From: Streptomyces sp. SM1 | Lineage (GTDB): Bacteria > Actinomycetota > Actinomycetes > Streptomycetales > Streptomycetaceae | NCBI RefSeq assembly: GCF_002910825.1 | Contig: NZ_NEUB01000768.1 | Location: 30,714 to 94,713 of the forward strand | Length of the DNA: 64,000 bases | Reading direction: 5' to 3' | In this document: one piece after another, positions 61,011 through 64,000 of the stretch | How the letters are laid out: every line of letters begins with the position of its first letter | Position numbering within the stretch: position 1 is the stretch's first letter | Program-made: the position numbers and the translations under genes | Notes under the pieces: model-generated | Told to the model about the DNA's origin: nothing | The model's database searches: none | The model's input: only the letters and a program-made list of their open reading frames with translations

Positions 61011-63001
61011 TGCAGTCCTTCGGCGATGTAGCGGGGAACGGCCCAGTCCTCCAGGAGCATGACGTCGAAGGCGAAGTCTGTCTTGTGGTCGCTGAGTTGC
61101 TGTGCGATGTCGTAGGCCTTGGCTTCGATGTCGTCGGCGGTGGGGTCGGCCCCGACCTCCTTGACGAAGGCCGCCTTCAGGGCGAGTTGGCGGAAGCCAC
61201 GTACGAGGGGTTCTGCGTTGGCGATGATGAAGGCGTCCTCGAAGCTCCGCGCGCAGGCTCCCGAATCCTTCTCCGGGATCTGGTAGGCGACGCGGACGTG
61301 TCCTTGCTCTTTGTCGGCCGGGTCGGTGGCGAGCAGCTCGGCGATGCTGGAATTTGCGGGCAGCCAGTTCTTGAGCGTCGCATTCGAGGTGACCGTCGGC
61401 CCCTGGCCGGGTGGGCAGGCCTTGCGGTGCTTGGGGCACACGGAGTCGATGTCGGTGATGACGAGGGTTTTGACGTTCAGGAAGGCGAGCAGTTCCCGGA
61501 AGCGGACGGCGTAGGCGTCGCCGACCTCGATGACCGATACGTACTGGTGCAGAAGACCTTTGGCGCACCGCCGGACCATTTCCGGCAGGATCAGTCGTTC
61601 TGCGGTGCCCTCGATCAGGAGCACCTTGTCGGCGAAGAACATGTCACACCGGTGCAAGACCATGTACTGGCGCAGGAAGCGCAGGGTCTCGTCCCCCTGC
61701 GGAGTGGCCTTCACGTTGGCCTCGAAGGTCGAGAGATCCTTGACCGTGAGTTGCGGCTCGGAACGGTCGAAGTAGCGCACTGTGTGGAAGCCGCTGCTGG
61801 CGACGATGTGGGAGGAGTGCGTGGTGATGACCACCTGCACCTTCCAGCCCGTCTTACGGTCGATGAAGTCCTGGATGTTCTTGATGAACGTCTCCTGCAT
61901 CTGGGGATGCAGATGGGCTTCGGGCTCCTCGATGAACAGCACCTGCAGCGCCGGCTTGGGTGTCGTGCGCTCGTAGGTCTGGTGAAAGCTGATGACCTGC
62001 AGGATCGTAAAGATCAGCTTGCTGTAGCCCAGCCCGTTGTGCCCTTCGGGAAGATGGAAGTCGTCGTCCCCGGACGGGTACTGGATGCGGGTACTGCCGC
62101 GCAGGATGCCTGAGGCCTCGATTAGGGAGACGATGCGGGGCTTCTGAACCGGGGTGATGGTGCCCAGCCCGAAGGTGCGCAGGTCCTCGAAGATCGGGTC
62201 GAACAGCGTGGCGTAGTTGTCGTCGAGCTGCTGTGAGGCGGACGCCAGAGCGGTCTCGATCTGCTCGATGCTCTGATGACGGTCCTCGTTCCCGCTGTTG
62301 ACCTTGTAGTAGGCCTCGAACGTCTTCGACAACGTGCGGGCCTTGTCGCTCGGCGTGTCATCCATCTTGGTCTGCGCGTAGATGAACTTGACCGACAGGA
62401 TGGACTCGGCGGCGCCGCGCTTGATCTCCTTGCGGACGTTTTCGTCCAAGGGGCTGACCGCGCGATAAGCCGGGGTGAAGTAGTCCGAGAAGTTCTTGCG
62501 CAGCCACTTGATGCGATCGAACTGCTCCCGCTGGCTGGCCGACCAGAAGTCCTTGAGGAAGTCGTTTGGGCGGGCCACCTCCAGCGCTGCTTCGATCTTG
62601 ACCTCGAAGCAGGTGTCGTCCAGGTCGAGGATCACACCCGTGAGCGGCGCGAGGTCGTCGTCTTCCGCGTACTCGATGGTGAGGACCAAGCGGATGGCCG
62701 GGACGAGGTCGTAGGCCTTGGCCAGCAGGTCCTCGCTCGTCTCGGAGTCTCCACGGCCGGCATGCGCCTGAGCCTCGCCGAAGATCTGCCGCGCCTGTTC
62801 GATGTCGGCGATACGGCAGGTGGAGAAGTCCTCCAGGACGAACCTCGTGTCCTCCTCACCAAAGAACTTCTCGAAGAGATTGACGAACGACGTCTTGCCG
62901 CTGTTGTTGCGCCCAACGATGAGAGTGGCCTTCGGGTCAACTCGGACGTCCACCCTCTCCAGGGCGCGAAAGTTGATCACTTCGGCATGCGTCAGCTGCA
63001 T
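60998..63001 (-). CDS. gajA: GajA-like OLD-family ATPase-TOPRIM nuclease (Gabija), 667 aa
   Basis: ATG at 63001 after GGGAGTGAG. N-terminal ABC-type ATPase: Walker A IVGRNNSGKTSF (30-41), a signature region near HNGLGYSKLIFTIL, Walker B LQVLFIEEPEAHLHP (near 355), and a His switch VVITTHSSHIVASS. C-terminal TOPRIM: KVLLIEGTAERLILPEM (Glu near 463) and TLVITDIDSV (Asp pair near 515). Longer than the best-known GajA proteins (about 580 aa) with an inserted region near 50-130. Followed at once by the helicase gene. DNA nickase/nuclease that acts during phage infection in known Gabija systems. Confidence 0.85.
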   Translation of the reverse strand: MQLTHAEVINFRALERVDVRVDPKATLIVGRNNSGKTSFVNLFEKFFGEEDTRFVLEDFSTCRIADIEQARQIFGEAQAHAGRGDSETSEDLLAKAYDLVPAIRLVLTIEYAEDDDLAPLTGVILDLDDTCFEVKIEAALEVARPNDFLKDFWSASQREQFDRIKWLRKNFSDYFTPAYRAVSPLDENVRKEIKRGAAESILSVKFIYAQTKMDDTPSDKARTLSKTFEAYYKVNSGNEDRHQSIEQIETALASASQQLDDNYATLFDPIFEDLRTFGLGTITPVQKPRIVSLIEASGILRGSTRIQYPSGDDDFHLPEGHNGLGYSKLIFTILQVISFHQTYERTTPKPALQVLFIEEPEAHLHPQMQETFIKNIQDFIDRKTGWKVQVVITTHSSHIVASSGFHTVRYFDRSEPQLTVKDLSTFEANVKATPQGDETLRFLRQYMVLHRCDMFFADKVLLIEGTAERLILPEMVRRCAKGLLHQYVSVIEVGDAYAVRFRELLAFLNVKTLVITDIDSVCPKHRKACPPGQGPTVTSNATLKNWLPANSSIAELLATDPADKEQGHVRVAYQIPEKDSGACARSFEDAFIIANAEPLVRGFRQLALKAAFVKEVGADPTADDIEAKAYDIAQQLSDHKTDFAFDVMLLEDWAVPRYIAEGLQWLA

Positions 63002-63289
63002 CTCACTCCCGACATCGTCCCCAACCCCGCTCCCGGGACGGCATACGCGTGCGACTACCGAGAGTCAGAGCAGTATCTGATACGGAAGGGGCAGAGTTGC
63101 CTACTTGACTTAAAGTGGTCAGAGGTGTGGCGGGTTGGATCTGTTTCGGTCGTTGCTGATCGGTCATCCAGTCGAACCTCACACACCACCAGGATGGTGC
63201 TGTCCCCCGTGCTCGCGCCGTCTTCCCTAGCACAGCGCCCCCAGGCGCCAGGCAAGGGGGAAAGATCACGCAGGGGATCGTCCCCCACA

Positions 63290-63430
63290 CGCTGCGGCCC
63301 AAATGCGCTGATCGTTGACGGGCTGCGGCCGCCGGATTCGCGGGCGGACCTGACGCACGGCCAGGTGATCGAGGTACTGGTGGCGAAAGAACTGACCGCT
63401 CCCGCGCCGCTGTTCCGCGTCAGGGCTGGC
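63290..63430 (+). pseudogene. N-terminal fragment of an IS1634-like transposase
   Basis: The frame reads LIVDGLRPPDSRADLTHGQV and IEVLVAKELTAPAPLFRV. LTHGQV-IE-x-L-VAxxLTxPAPLFxV is the conserved start of IS1634-type transposases (DUF4277). The rest is missing. The remaining sequence from 63002 to 63289 and from 63431 to 63890 shows no gene I can defend. Confidence 0.5.
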
Positions 63431-63894
63431 CATACTCGTGTGAGGCCGTCAAGGGTCTTGGTGGAGGCCGATGCGTGTCCCGGCTGGTGCATTGACGGGT
63501 CTCATCGGTGTCCTGCTCGGGGCTTCGGCGATCAGCGGCGTTGTCGCGTCCGGCCGGTGGCAGCAAAATGTCTCCTCAGGGACACCGCCGGAACTCGAAG
63601 ATGTCCATGGCGAGACGCCGCTGCGATTTTGGCACCACATCTGACTCGCCGCGAGCTGTGCGAAGACCGCCGCTCAGTATTGATGGCGTTGTGTGACCTT
63701 GTACACCGCGAGTCGTGCAGGATCGGCCCGGCCTCAGCGCAGACGATGTCCTCGTCGTCCAGTCATATCCCGGTGTGCCGGCCCTCGGGCCACCATCGGG
63801 TGTGGCTCGGCCCACGGCGTCGTGCGCGGTAGCGCGGGACGGCGCAGATCTCATGGGCCGAACGGCGGGCGAGGAGCGCCCGTGAGTCGGTCTG

Positions 63895-64000
63895 GTGGAG
63901 GGGCCTTTCGAGGATGGGCGGCGTGCGGCGGAGCCGGTGCGCGTGCTCAAGATCAGTCAGGAGCTGGGCGAGGTCGCGGAGGCCCTTCACGGCGCGGCGG
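63895..64000 (+). CDS. MazG-like NTP pyrophosphohydrolase, start only
   Basis: The last 106 bases read in frame PVRVLKISQELGEVAEALHG, the KI-x-EE/QE-x-GE-V-x-EA metal-binding helix of MazG-like nucleotide pyrophosphohydrolases. The GTG at 63895 is a possible start; the gene continues beyond the window. Usual role: removal of non-canonical or excess NTPs. Confidence 0.5.
   Translation, partial: MEGPFEDGRRAAEPVRVLKISQELGEVAEALHGAA

Noticed and set aside
1..64000. CRISPR array, tRNA, rRNA or replication origin
   Set aside because: I found no regularly spaced repeats, no cloverleaf-like segments and no replication-initiator motif. A covariance-model search would be needed to exclude small RNAs.

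Overview
The window is high-GC (about two-thirds G+C, strong G/C preference at third codon positions) and its gene families (small Cys-rich proteins, IS5/IS701-type transposases, SH3-like secreted peptides, HTH plus ImmA/IrrE pairs) point to Streptomyces or a close actinomycete. With a relaxase, a VirD4-type coupling protein and membrane transfer proteins, it is most likely part of a large conjugative plasmid or integrative conjugative element. I see no rRNA, tRNA, CRISPR array or replication initiator.

Layout. (1) 1-11.2 kb, + strand: accessory genes of mostly unknown function (a P-loop ATPase, a LuxR-type HTH protein, several small Zn-ribbon proteins). Many are broken by single-base frameshifts. 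(2) 11.3-12.9 kb, +: a probable antitoxin/toxin pair and three small membrane proteins, closed by a strong bidirectional terminator. (3) 52.0 to 12.9 kb, - strand: a coherent transfer module. In transcription order it holds a pilin-like protein, a membrane protein, a dual-domain cell-wall hydrolase, four single-span VirB8-like proteins, further membrane or cytoplasmic proteins, an HUH relaxase, secreted SH3-like proteins, a ClpA/B-type double AAA+ ATPase split by an intein, a coiled-coil tail-anchored protein, a VirD4/TraG coupling ATPase, and then an operon for an 1848-aa single-chain RNA polymerase, a 579-aa unknown, a 121-aa unknown and an HU-like DNA-binding protein. (4) 30.87-38.61 kb: a nested insertion inside that module. 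A group II intron interrupts an SH3-like gene; its reverse transcriptase is in turn interrupted by a second, intact group II intron and by a serine-recombinase element. (5) 52.4-64 kb: an XRE regulator, IS remnants, a possible defence pair (HTH-ImmA/IrrE protease plus a tRNA-guanine-transglycosylase-like protein), a complete Gabija-type pair (OLD nuclease plus UvrD-like helicase), more IS debris and the start of a MazG-like gene.

The main find is the polymerase. One polypeptide carries a beta-type double-psi barrel motif (GDKISDLHGNKG, near residue 984) and then a beta-prime-type catalytic motif (DFDGD, near residue 1405), so both halves of a multisubunit RNAP active site are fused in a compact chain with its own operon. 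Linked to it, a short box of the form CYTNTCGA recurs about 45-180 bp ahead of at least nine transfer-module transcription units, including the polymerase operon, and I did not notice it upstream of flanking genes. A plausible but unproven reading is that the element carries its own transcription system, with these boxes as its promoters or as operators of an element regulator.
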